In this document: positions 1 through 5,131 of the stretch, in pieces | Numbering within the stretch: the stretch's first letter is position 1 | Layout of the letters: every line of letters begins with the position of its first letter | Assembly (NCBI GenBank): GCA_016302185.1 | Contig: JAEDOC010000143.1 | Span: forward strand, 1-5,131 | From: Clostridium sp. | Lineage (GTDB): Bacteria; Bacillota; Clostridia; Lachnospirales; Lachnospiraceae | Reading direction: 5' to 3' | DNA: 5,131 bases | The notes under the pieces: generated by a model | Told to the model about the DNA's origin: nothing | The model's database searches: none | What the model saw: only the letters and a program-made list of their open reading frames with translations | Position numbers and translations under genes: made by a program

Positions 1-272
1 AGAATAGGCTCCCCGGCCGGGGCCATGGTCTTTATATCTGTGACAAAGAAGCCCTTTTTGGGAATGGAATAAATATAACCTTCCGCGATCAGCTGGGCAT
101 AGGCATTTTCCACGGTGATGGTGCTTATGCTCAGATTTTTTGCAAAACTGCGTTTCGAGGGAAGCTTCTCTCCGGCGCGCAGAACCCCCTGTAATATGTC
201 GTTTTTTATGCATTTGTAGAGATAGGTGTACAGGCAATCTGACCCTATATTTGTAAAAGAATAGGTAATCAT
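1..272 (-). CDS. pdxR: GntR/MocR-family transcriptional regulator, probable PdxR (N-terminal part, runs off the left edge)
   Basis: Ninety codons are present, read leftward from an ATG at 272 and cut by the window edge. Residues about 14-77 form a GntR-type winged helix-turn-helix DNA-binding domain. The wing-helix signature GEKLPSKRSFAK is at 34-45, the recognition-helix region STITVENAYAQL at 50-61, and the closing wing EGYIYSIPKKGFFV at 64-77. This spacing is typical of the MocR subfamily, in which the domain is linked to a large aminotransferase-like, PLP-binding domain; that part would lie off the window and cannot be checked. Divergent placement next to pdxS/pdxT is the usual arrangement for PdxR, which senses PLP and controls PLP synthesis, so the pdxR name rests on context. 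The start is supported by GGAGGAA seven bases upstream. Its upstream control region appears truncated (see the junction entry). A different MocR or GntR regulator cannot be excluded. Confidence 0.82.
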   Translation of the reverse strand, partial: MITYSFTNIGSDCLYTYLYKCIKNDILQGVLRAGEKLPSKRSFAKNLSISTITVENAYAQLIAEGYIYSIPKKGFFVTDIKTMAPAGEPI

Positions 273-323
273 CTGGCAGTTCCTCCGAGATCTGACCTGT
301 CTGAATATATTTGAATTGGGTAT
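273..323. other. Residual pdxR/pdxS divergent intergenic region ending at a deletion-like junction
   Basis: Only 51 bp lie between the pdxR start codon and the first recognisable pdxS codons near 324. The stretch holds the pdxR ribosome binding site and an AT-rich segment (about 303-324). On the minus strand, TATATT (304-309) could be the pdxR -10 box, but the place where its -35 would fall (about 327-332) is now GC-rich pdxS coding sequence. No pdxS ribosome binding site, start codon or N-terminal coding sequence is present in any frame. I infer that a segment was lost just left of base 324. Whether this happened in the organism or in assembly cannot be told from the sequence. Confidence 0.6.
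280..286 (-). promoter_or_regulatory. Ribosome binding site of the pdxR-like gene
   Basis: On the minus strand this reads GGAGGAA, a near-perfect anti-16S match, seven bases before the ATG at 272. It fixes the start of the regulator and shows that the pdxR leader is intact up to here, in contrast with the pdxS side. Confidence 0.8.
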
Positions 324-346
324 AGGCGGCCGGTGCATGCGCGGTC

Positions 347-1099
347 ATGGCACTGGAGCGGATTCCGGCGGATATCCGGGCGGCGGGAGGAGTGTCCCGC
401 ATGAGCGATCCGAAAATGATCAAGGGAATCCAGAACGCAGTATCCATTCCGGTCATGGCAAAATGCCGGATCGGACATTTTGTGGAGGCACAGATTCTGG
501 AGGCCATAGAGATTGACTATATCGATGAGAGCGAGGTGCTTTCCCCGGCAGACGATGTCTATCATATTGACAAGAGCAGATTCAAGGTTCCCTTTGTCTG
601 CGGAGCCAGAGATCTGGGGGAGGCTCTTCGCCGCATCAATGAGGGCGCGTCCATGATCCGTACCAAGGGGGAGCCGGGAACCGGGGATATCGTGCAGGCG
701 GTTCGTCATATGCGGAGGATGAACAGCGAGATTGCAAGGTTGACCTCGATGCGGGAGGATGAGCTGTTCCAGGCAGCGAAAGAGCTGCAGGTGCCCTACG
801 ATCTGGTGGTTTATGTCCATAACAACGGAAGATTGCCGGTGGTGAATTTTGCGGCCGGCGGAGTGGCGACCCCGGCGGATGCGGCTCTGATGATGCAGCT
901 GGGCGCGGAAGGCGTCTTTGTGGGTTCCGGCATCTTCAAGTCCGGTAATCCGGAAAAGCGGGCCAATGCCATCGTAAAGGCGGTGACCAACTACACCGAT
1001 GCCAGCCTGATTGCGTCTCTTTCCGAGGATCTGGGCGAGGCTATGGTAGGTATCAATGAGCAGGAGATTGAGCTTCTGATGGCAGAGAGAGGAAAATAA
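347..1099 (+). CDS. pdxS: PLP synthase synthase subunit PdxS, 5'-truncated (probable pseudogene)
   Basis: PdxS (YaaD/SNZ family) is a (beta/alpha)8-barrel enzyme that builds pyridoxal 5'-phosphate from ribose 5-phosphate, glyceraldehyde 3-phosphate and ammonia supplied by PdxT. From base 326 the frame reads AAGACAVMALERIPADIR, the PdxS core, and continues intact to MAERGK and TAA. The Schiff-base lysine is in VMAKCRIGHF (Lys39 here, Lys81 in Bacillus subtilis numbering). The second active-site lysine is in MIRTKGEP (Lys107 here, Lys149). The constant offset of 42 shows there are no internal indels between them. The usual length is about 290 residues, against 250 here. Missing are the N-terminal helix, the first barrel strand and the GGVIMDV-type segment with catalytic Asp24. 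An in-frame TAG at 323-325 blocks any upstream start, and the first ATG (347) has no ribosome binding site. The family call is certain; loss of function is inferred. Confidence 0.9.
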   Translation: MALERIPADIRAAGGVSRMSDPKMIKGIQNAVSIPVMAKCRIGHFVEAQILEAIEIDYIDESEVLSPADDVYHIDKSRFKVPFVCGARDLGEALRRINEGASMIRTKGEPGTGDIVQAVRHMRRMNSEIARLTSMREDELFQAAKELQVPYDLVVYVHNNGRLPVVNFAAGGVATPADAALMMQLGAEGVFVGSGIFKSGNPEKRANAIVKAVTNYTDASLIASLSEDLGEAMVGINEQEIELLMAERGK

Positions 1100-1100
1100 G

Positions 1101-1694
1101 ATGGTAATTGCGGTTTCGGCAGTACAGGGAGCGTTCGCGGAACAGGAACAGATGCTGGAGAGACTTGGAGTTTCTTATGTGGAGCTTCGGAAAAAAGAGG
1201 ATCTGCAGCAGGCGTATGACGCCATCATCCTGCCCGGAGGCGAGAGTACAGTACAGGGAAAGCTGTTAAAAGAATTGGGAATGTTTGAGATATTACAGCG
1301 GCAGATTCAGGAGGGAATGCCGGTGCTTGCCACCTGCGCGGGAATGATTCTTCTGGCAGAGAACACGGAAAATGATGAGAGAGAATATTTTAAAACTCTT
1401 CATGTTACTGTAAAAAGAAATGCGTATGGCAGGCAGCTGGGAAGCTTTTACACCGAACAGGAATTTGGAGGCATCGGCACTGTGCCCATGACCTTTATCC
1501 GTGCGCCCTACATCGAAAGCGTGGAGGACGGTGTGGAGATTCTGGCACAGGAAAACGGTCACATCGTTGCGGTGCGGGAACACAACCAGCTGGCACTGTC
1601 CTTCCATCCGGAGCTGGATGAGGATGAGCGAATCCACCGGTATTTTGTGGAGATGGTGCGGCAGAATATTACACGCTGCCGCTTAACACCATAA
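1101..1694 (+). CDS. pdxT: PLP synthase glutaminase subunit PdxT
   Basis: PdxT (YaaE/SNO family) is a class I-type glutamine amidotransferase. It hydrolyses glutamine and channels the ammonia into PdxS in a 12+12 subunit cytoplasmic complex. The 197 residues match the usual length (about 190-200). Landmarks are the N-terminal AVQGAF (7-12), the LPGGEST oxyanion-region motif (44-50), the nucleophile Cys79 in LATCAGM, and the His169/Glu171 pair in SFHPEL, so the catalytic triad is complete. The ATG follows the pdxS stop after a single base. Its ribosome binding site (AGAGAGG, about 1086-1092) lies inside the end of pdxS, so translation is likely coupled. With pdxS lacking its 5' end and upstream promoter, it is unclear how pdxT is transcribed. 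The family also shows that PdxT has little activity without PdxS, so it may be functionally stranded here. Confidence 0.95.
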   Translation: MVIAVSAVQGAFAEQEQMLERLGVSYVELRKKEDLQQAYDAIILPGGESTVQGKLLKELGMFEILQRQIQEGMPVLATCAGMILLAENTENDEREYFKTLHVTVKRNAYGRQLGSFYTEQEFGGIGTVPMTFIRAPYIESVEDGVEILAQENGHIVAVREHNQLALSFHPELDEDERIHRYFVEMVRQNITRCRLTP

Positions 1695-1704
1695 GAAAGA
1701 GTGA

Positions 1705-1753
1705 AACAGGAAGCTGTCGCTTATCAAAAGCAGACATCTTCCTGTTGTTCTTT
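1705..1753. terminator. Intrinsic terminator between convergent pdxT and the DUF1846 gene, probably bidirectional
   Basis: The long hairpin has a left arm AACAGGAAG-c-TGTC-GCTT (1705-1722), a short loop around ATCAA, and a right arm AAGC-a-GACA-t-CTTCCTGTT ending at 1746. There is only one c/t mismatch in the main stem and one bulged base. On the plus strand it begins about ten bases after the pdxT stop and is followed by a short T-rich tail (GTTCTTT). On the minus strand it follows the DUF1846 stop, and the bases after the stem read TTTCACTCTTTCTT, also U-rich. It can therefore end both transcripts. Confidence 0.85.
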
Positions 1754-1759
1754 GTATGA

Positions 1760-3238
1760 TTAATGATACAATCTGTTATTCTCATATACCGGCTCGGAGG
1801 TCAGCTCCACGCCCAGCTTTTTGAAGGTCTTGATATCCACGTCGGAGAGCATGACAGAGGTGTGTACCTGGCAGCCCTTTAACTTGGGCAGCTGCTCCAG
1901 TGCGATCTGCGCGTTCTTGTCGGTGGCGGCGCACATGGACAGGGCAATCAGAACCTCGTCGGTGTGGAGCCGGGGATTCTTGCTTCCTAAATACTCTACC
2001 TTCAGCTTCTGGATCGGCTCGATGGCATCCGGGGAGATCAGATGAACATCATGGGGGATATCACCCAGCTTTTTTACCGCGTTTAAGAGGAGAGCGGCGG
2101 AAGCACCCAGCAGGTGGGAGGTCTTTCCCGTCTCGATGGTGCCGTCCGGAAGCTCGATGGCGGCAGCAGGGGATTTCTCCACCTCTGCGGTGATCAATGC
2201 GGCAGGAACTACCTTCCGCATGTTGGGCTCGATCTTGGCCTGCTTCATCAGAAGCTCGATCTTATAGACTTCGTCCTTGCCGCTGTCATCTTTCACCAGG
2301 TGGTTCAGTGCATGATAGTACCGGCGGATAATCTCCTGTTTGGAAGCCTCGCAGCAGGCCTCATCATCAATAATACAGTTGCCGGCCATATTGACGCCCA
2401 TATCGGTGGGGGACTTGTACGGATTCTCGCCGTAGATGCCCTCGAAGATAGCGCTTAAGACCGGGAAGATCTCGATATCACGGTTGTAATTGACGGTTGT
2501 TTTGCCGTATGCTTCCAGATGGAAGGGATCGATCATATTTACATCATTTAAATCTGCGGTGGCCGCCTCATAGGCTAAGTTCACCGGATGCTTTAACGGA
2601 ATATTCCAGATGGGGAAGGTCTCAAATTTTGCATAACCGGCCTTGATGCCCCGTTTGTTCTCATGATAGAGCTGGGAGAGGCAGGTAGCCATCTTGCCGC
2701 TTCCCGGTCCCGGTGCGGTGACGATGACCAGACGCCGGCTGGTTTCGATATATTCATTTTTGCCGTAACCTTCATTGCTGACGATCAGCGGAACGTTGCC
2801 GGGATAGCCGTCAATGATATAGTGACGGTACACCCGGATGCCCATGTGCTCCAGCTTGCGCTTAAACGCATCGGCACTGGGTTGTCCGGCATAGTGGGTG
2901 ATGACAACACTGCCGACATAGAGTCCTGTATCGGTGAAGGACTGAATCAGGCGGAGAACGTCCACATCATAGGTAATTCCCAGATCGGAACGGATCTTGT
3001 TCTTTTCGATATCGTTGGCACTGATGGCGATCACGATCTCTGCCTGGTCCGCCAGCTGCAGAAGCATGCGCAGCTTGCTGTCCGGTTCAAAGCCGGGAAG
3101 AACACGGGAGGCATGGTAGTCATCGAAGAGCTTCCCTCCAAACTCCAGATAAAGCTTGTCTCCAAACTGATCAATACGCTCGCGGATATGATCCGACTGC
3201 ATTTTCAGATACTTGTTGTTGTCAAATCCTATTTTCAT
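1760..3238 (-). CDS. DUF1846 family protein of unknown function
   Basis: The 492-residue protein is recognised as DUF1846, a family of about 490-500 residues common in Firmicutes and some Actinobacteria, with no established function. No signal peptide or membrane segment is visible, so it is probably cytoplasmic. Conserved-looking blocks are MKIGFDN at the start, the alpha/beta stretch IVIAISANDIEKNKIRSD (68-85), a glycine-rich loop TAPGPGSGKMA (174-184), the block FETFPIWNIPLKHPVNLAY (205-223), and SPTDMGVNMAGN (276-287) followed by a Cys pair (295-296). The glycine loop resembles a Walker A loop but departs from GxxxxGK[ST], because Pro replaces the first Gly and Met follows the Lys. Nucleotide binding is therefore only a guess. 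The start at 3238 is preferred over an in-frame ATG at 3262, because AAGGATGG precedes it and family members begin MKIGF. It is convergent with pdxT and monocistronic, with no functional hint from its neighbours. Confidence 0.9.
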   Translation of the reverse strand: MKIGFDNNKYLKMQSDHIRERIDQFGDKLYLEFGGKLFDDYHASRVLPGFEPDSKLRMLLQLADQAEIVIAISANDIEKNKIRSDLGITYDVDVLRLIQSFTDTGLYVGSVVITHYAGQPSADAFKRKLEHMGIRVYRHYIIDGYPGNVPLIVSNEGYGKNEYIETSRRLVIVTAPGPGSGKMATCLSQLYHENKRGIKAGYAKFETFPIWNIPLKHPVNLAYEAATADLNDVNMIDPFHLEAYGKTTVNYNRDIEIFPVLSAIFEGIYGENPYKSPTDMGVNMAGNCIIDDEACCEASKQEIIRRYYHALNHLVKDDSGKDEVYKIELLMKQAKIEPNMRKVVPAALITAEVEKSPAAAIELPDGTIETGKTSHLLGASAALLLNAVKKLGDIPHDVHLISPDAIEPIQKLKVEYLGSKNPRLHTDEVLIALSMCAATDKNAQIALEQLPKLKGCQVHTSVMLSDVDIKTFKKLGVELTSEPVYENNRLYH

Positions 3239-3245
3239 CTTGTTT

Positions 3246-3253
3246 CCATCCTT
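3246..3253 (-). promoter_or_regulatory. Ribosome binding site deciding the DUF1846 start
   Basis: The minus strand reads AAGGATGG, seven bases before the ATG at 3238. The alternative ATG 24 bases upstream (3262) is preceded by an AT-rich stretch with no Shine-Dalgarno match. The shorter protein, starting MKIGFDN, is therefore the better call. Confidence 0.7.
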
Positions 3254-3320
3254 TATCTCCATATGTATTGAAAGTCACAATCTATTTTATTATCCTACAA
3301 AAATCTTAATTTGAGTAGGG

Positions 3321-3362
3321 GGAAAATGAAAAAATTTCAGGAAAAATGAAAAAAGAGAAAAA
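3321..3362 (+). repeat. Phased A-tracts, 20-bp direct repeat; UP-element-like region
   Basis: Two near-identical copies, ggaaaatgaaaaaa (3321-3334) and ggaaaaatgaaaaaa (3340-3354), share the core ATGAAAAAA at 3326 and 3346, exactly 20 bp apart or about two helical turns. A further A-tract is at 3358-3362. The right-hand tracts lie roughly 37-57 bp before the expected transcription start of the promoter at 3384-3392. That is where an A-rich UP element would contact the RNA polymerase alpha subunit. DNA bending is an alternative role. The repeat is directly visible; the function is inferred. Confidence 0.5.
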
Positions 3363-3364
3363 TC

Positions 3365-3392
3365 CCACGGAATTCCTTCCTTGTGGTATACT
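3365..3392 (+). promoter_or_regulatory. Extended -10 promoter for the DUF1653-uvrC operon
   Basis: TGGTATACT at 3384-3392 matches the extended -10 pattern TGnTATAaT with one deviation. No convincing -35 hexamer lies 16-18 bp upstream, which fits an extended -10 promoter helped by the A-tracts before it. The region just before the -10 (3365-3386) contains an imperfect inverted repeat, CCAC-GGAA with TTCC-tt-GTGG, that could be an operator. The promoter lies about 65 bp before the DUF1653 start. No LexA-type box (GAAC-N4-GTTC) was seen in 3263-3454. Confidence 0.6.
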
Positions 3393-3441
3393 ATATGCGT
3401 TGGAAGAGAGAAAACGCGATATGCGGGAAGACAGAACAGTC

Positions 3442-3453
3442 GGAGGTCAGGAA
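3442..3453 (+). promoter_or_regulatory. Ribosome binding site deciding the DUF1653 start
   Basis: GGAGGT at 3442-3447 lies seven bases before the ATG at 3455. An upstream in-frame GTG at 3383 would give 24 extra residues, but it lies inside the promoter, ahead of the likely transcription start, so it is rejected. Confidence 0.75.
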
Positions 3454-3454
3454 G

Positions 3455-4012
3455 ATGAATCAGATTCCAAGGCCGGGAGAGAAATACCGGCATTTTAAGA
3501 ATAAATTGTATCAGATTGTGGCGATTGCGAAGCATTCCGAGACCGGAGAAGAGATGGTGGTCTATCAGGCACTGTACGGAGACTTCGGTGTCTGGGTTCG
3601 TCCGCTGTCCATGTTTATGGAGAAGGTGGATCGGGCAAAATATCCGGAGGCGGCGCAGGAGTACCGGTTTGAGCGGATTACGGAAGTGATGACTTCAGAG
3701 AAAGTGATGACTTCGGAGGAAGCAGCGGCTTCAGAGGATGAGCTGGAGGTCATGGATCTGGAAGAGGAGGAAGCTCCCATGCATCCGCTGCTGCTGGAAT
3801 TTCTGGATGCGGAGTCGGCGGAGGAGCAGCTGGCTGTCCTTCAGAAGATGAAAGGCAAAGTGGGACAGCGGGAGCTGGACAGCATCTGCTTCTGCCTGGA
3901 TATGAAGCCGATGGACGGGGAAGTGGATCTGCAGCTGGAAAGTATCAAAAAATATATCCGGATGCGGCAGCATTATGATGCGCCCAGACTCCGCAGGGGA
4001 GAATGGGAATAA
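3455..4012 (+). CDS. DUF1653 domain protein with acidic repeat linker and C-terminal helical extension
   Basis: The protein has 185 residues. Residues about 6-60 are a DUF1653 domain, a small beta-rich fold of unknown function: RPGEKYRHFKNKLYQIV (6-22), HSETGE (27-32), VVYQALYGD (35-43), VWVRPLSMF (46-54). DUF1653 proteins are often only about 70-80 residues. Here residues 77-107 add a Ser/Glu-rich acidic linker with three hexapeptide units (EVMTSE, KVMTSE, EAAASE). Residues 109-180 form a predicted helical segment, HPLLLEFLDAESAEEQLAVL and onward, ending in a basic stretch. I recall similar C-terminal extensions in other Lachnospiraceae DUF1653 proteins but cannot verify this here. No signal peptide or membrane segment is visible. 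It is the first gene of a probable operon with uvrC (25 bp gap). The DUF1653 call is firm, the role unknown. Confidence 0.85.
   Translation: MNQIPRPGEKYRHFKNKLYQIVAIAKHSETGEEMVVYQALYGDFGVWVRPLSMFMEKVDRAKYPEAAQEYRFERITEVMTSEKVMTSEEAAASEDELEVMDLEEEEAPMHPLLLEFLDAESAEEQLAVLQKMKGKVGQRELDSICFCLDMKPMDGEVDLQLESIKKYIRMRQHYDAPRLRRGEWE
3683..3736 (+). repeat. Three tandem 18-bp units inside the DUF1653 gene
   Basis: Unit 1 (3683-3700) is GAAGTGATGACTTCAGAG, and unit 2 (3701-3718) differs from it at two positions. Unit 3 (3719-3736) is GAAGCAGCGGCTTCAGAG and differs from unit 1 at five positions, all of them transitions. They encode EVMTSE, KVMTSE and EAAASE in the acidic linker. The period is a multiple of three, so copy-number changes would keep the frame. 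Confidence 0.75.
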
Positions 4013-4025
4013 AGGAATCAAAATC

Positions 4026-4031
4026 GGAGAA
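4026..4031 (+). promoter_or_regulatory. Ribosome binding site of uvrC
   Basis: GGAGAA lies six bases before the ATG at 4038, within the 25-bp gap after the DUF1653 stop codon. An out-of-frame ATG at 4031 overlaps this site and leads only to a six-codon frame, so 4038 is the start. Confidence 0.7.
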
Positions 4032-4037
4032 TGCCAA

Positions 4038-5131
4038 ATGTTTCAAATTGAGGAAGAATTAAAGAAGCTTCCGGCGCAGCCGGGGGTTTATCTCATGCAT
4101 GATGCGAAGGATGAGATCATCTATGTGGGAAAAGCGATCAGTCTGAAAAACCGGGTGCGGCAGTATTTTCAGAGCAGCCGGAATAAGACGGCCAAGATTG
4201 AGCAGATGGTGTCGCGGATTGCCCGGTTTGAGTATATCGTGACGGACTCGGAGCTGGAAGCGCTGGTGCTGGAGTGCAATCTGATTAAAGAACACCGGCC
4301 CCGCTATAACACCATGCTGAAGGATGACAAGACGTATCCGTACATTAAAGTGACGGTGTCAGAGGAGTATCCCCGCCTGCTGTTTTCCCGTCAGATGAAA
4401 AAGGATAAGAATAAATATTTCGGACCGTTTACCAGTGCGGGAGCGGTGAAGGATACGATTGAGCTGATGCGCAAGATCTACCGGATCCGATCCTGCAGCC
4501 GGAAACTGCCCCAGGAGATCGGCAAGGAGAGGCCCTGTCTCTATTATCACATTCATCAGTGTGATGCGCCCTGTCAGGCATATATTTCAAAGGAAGAATA
4601 CGGCCAGTCGGTGCGGCAGGTGATGGAGTTCTTAAATGGACGTTATGAGCCGGTGATGGGGTATCTGGAAGAGAAGATGATGGCGGCTTCGGATGCCATG
4701 GATTTTGAGAAGGCCATAGAGTACCGGGAACTGTTAAACAGTGTGAAAAAGGTGGCGCAGAAGCAGAAGATCACCAGCCAGAGCATGGAGGATCGGGATA
4801 TCATCGCCATGGCCAAGGAGGATCGGGACGCGGTGGTTTCTGTGTTTTTCGTCCGGGACGGACGGCTGATTGGCCGGGAACCGTTTCATCTTTCCATCTC
4901 ACCGGCAGAGGAGGACAGCCAGATTCTGAACAGCTTTGTGAAGCAGTTCTATGCGGGAACGCCATTTGTGCCTCATGAAATCTGGGTGCAGGAGGAGCTG
5001 GAGGACGCGGAGGTAATATCCAGCTTTCTGACGGCACGGAGAGGCCAGAGAGTGAAGCTGGTGGTGCCGAAGAAAGGACAGAAGGAGCAGCTGGTGGAGC
5101 TGGCTCAGAAAAATGCCCGGATGGTGCTCTC
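4038..5131 (+). CDS. uvrC: Excinuclease ABC subunit UvrC (5' part, runs off the right edge)
   Basis: UvrC makes the two incisions in nucleotide excision repair after UvrA/UvrB mark a DNA lesion. The 364 codons present are open to the window edge, against about 600 for the whole family. Residues 12-92 are the GIY-YIG nuclease domain that cuts 3' of the lesion: GVY (16-18), YVG (29-31), catalytic Arg39 in LKNRVRQYF, and the metal-binding Glu79 in LVLECNLIK. Four cysteines (153, 167, 175, 179) in SCSRK, RPCLYYH and QCDAPCQAY sit where UvrC proteins carry an iron-sulfur cluster. Residues about 203-241 (YEPVMGYLEEKM to EKAIEYRELL) are the UVR motif that binds UvrB. The sequence then enters the region leading to the RNase H-like domain for the 5' cut, most of which is off the window. 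It is probably co-transcribed with the DUF1653 gene. Confidence 0.97.
   Translation, partial: MFQIEEELKKLPAQPGVYLMHDAKDEIIYVGKAISLKNRVRQYFQSSRNKTAKIEQMVSRIARFEYIVTDSELEALVLECNLIKEHRPRYNTMLKDDKTYPYIKVTVSEEYPRLLFSRQMKKDKNKYFGPFTSAGAVKDTIELMRKIYRIRSCSRKLPQEIGKERPCLYYHIHQCDAPCQAYISKEEYGQSVRQVMEFLNGRYEPVMGYLEEKMMAASDAMDFEKAIEYRELLNSVKKVAQKQKITSQSMEDRDIIAMAKEDRDAVVSVFFVRDGRLIGREPFHLSISPAEEDSQILNSFVKQFYAGTPFVPHEIWVQEELEDAEVISSFLTARRGQRVKLVVPKKGQKEQLVELAQKNARMVL

Noticed and set aside
290..345. Insertion-sequence or phage attachment scar at the pdxS junction
   Set aside because: No terminal inverted repeats, target duplication or transposase remnant can be seen around the junction; only loss of sequence is evident.
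347..349. ATG at 347 as a genuine start of a naturally short PdxS
   Set aside because: No ribosome binding site precedes it, PdxS homology continues upstream of it for seven codons, and the family needs the missing N-terminal segment for catalysis.
269..820. Open frame of 183 codons on the minus strand opposite pdxS
   Set aside because: It lies antisense to the conserved PdxS reading frame, has no recognisable protein family, and overlaps the start of the regulator gene in another frame.
2663..3271. Open frame of 202 codons on the plus strand opposite the DUF1846 gene
   Set aside because: It is an antisense shadow of a conserved gene; its composition mirrors the complement and no family is recognised.
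3383..3385. GTG as start of a longer DUF1653 protein
   Set aside because: It lies within the promoter, ahead of the expected transcript start. The ATG at 3455 has a strong ribosome binding site and the DUF1653 domain begins just after it.
3263..3454. SOS (LexA) box controlling uvrC
   Set aside because: No GAAC-N4-GTTC type palindrome is present in the intergenic region.
4031..4033. ATG seven bases before the uvrC start
   Set aside because: It is out of frame with uvrC and reaches a stop after six codons; it overlaps the uvrC ribosome binding site.

Overview
The window looks like chromosomal DNA from a Lachnospiraceae-type Clostridia (Firmicutes). The evidence is strong GGAGG-type ribosome binding sites, moderate GC with AT-rich intergenic stretches, and gene content: PdxS/PdxT vitamin B6 synthesis beside a MocR-type regulator, a DUF1846 protein, and a DUF1653 protein next to uvrC. 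The family assignment is inferred from protein sequence recalled from memory. No mobile element, CRISPR array, tRNA or rRNA was seen.

Left part (1-1753), vitamin B6 locus. The start of a GntR/MocR-type regulator gene (probably pdxR) runs leftward off the edge. Divergent from it lie pdxS and pdxT, the two subunits of the deoxyxylulose-5-phosphate-independent pyridoxal 5'-phosphate synthase. pdxS is broken at its 5' end. Recognisable PdxS coding sequence begins abruptly near base 324, about 35 codons into the normal protein, directly after an in-frame TAG. Only about 51 bp separate this point from the pdxR start codon. The pdxS start, its ribosome binding site, most of the shared control region and the N-terminal catalytic Asp are absent. 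This is either a real deletion that disables the pathway or an assembly join. pdxT follows one base after pdxS, is complete, and ends at a strong hairpin terminator.

Middle (1760-3238, minus strand): a complete DUF1846 protein of unknown function, convergent with pdxT, so the hairpin between them can serve both strands. A second in-frame ATG with a good ribosome binding site and the family-typical N-terminus MKIGFDN decides its start.

Right part (3239-5131): an AT-rich divergent control region carries A-tracts repeated at 20 bp and an extended -10 promoter. It drives a probable two-gene operon. The first gene encodes a DUF1653 protein with an acidic repeat linker and a helical C-terminal extension. 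The second, 25 bp further on, is uvrC (nucleotide excision repair nuclease), which is cut by the right edge after 364 codons.

No new multi-gene system is evident. The points most worth a second look are the pdxR-pdxS junction and the DUF1653-uvrC pair with its hexapeptide repeat.
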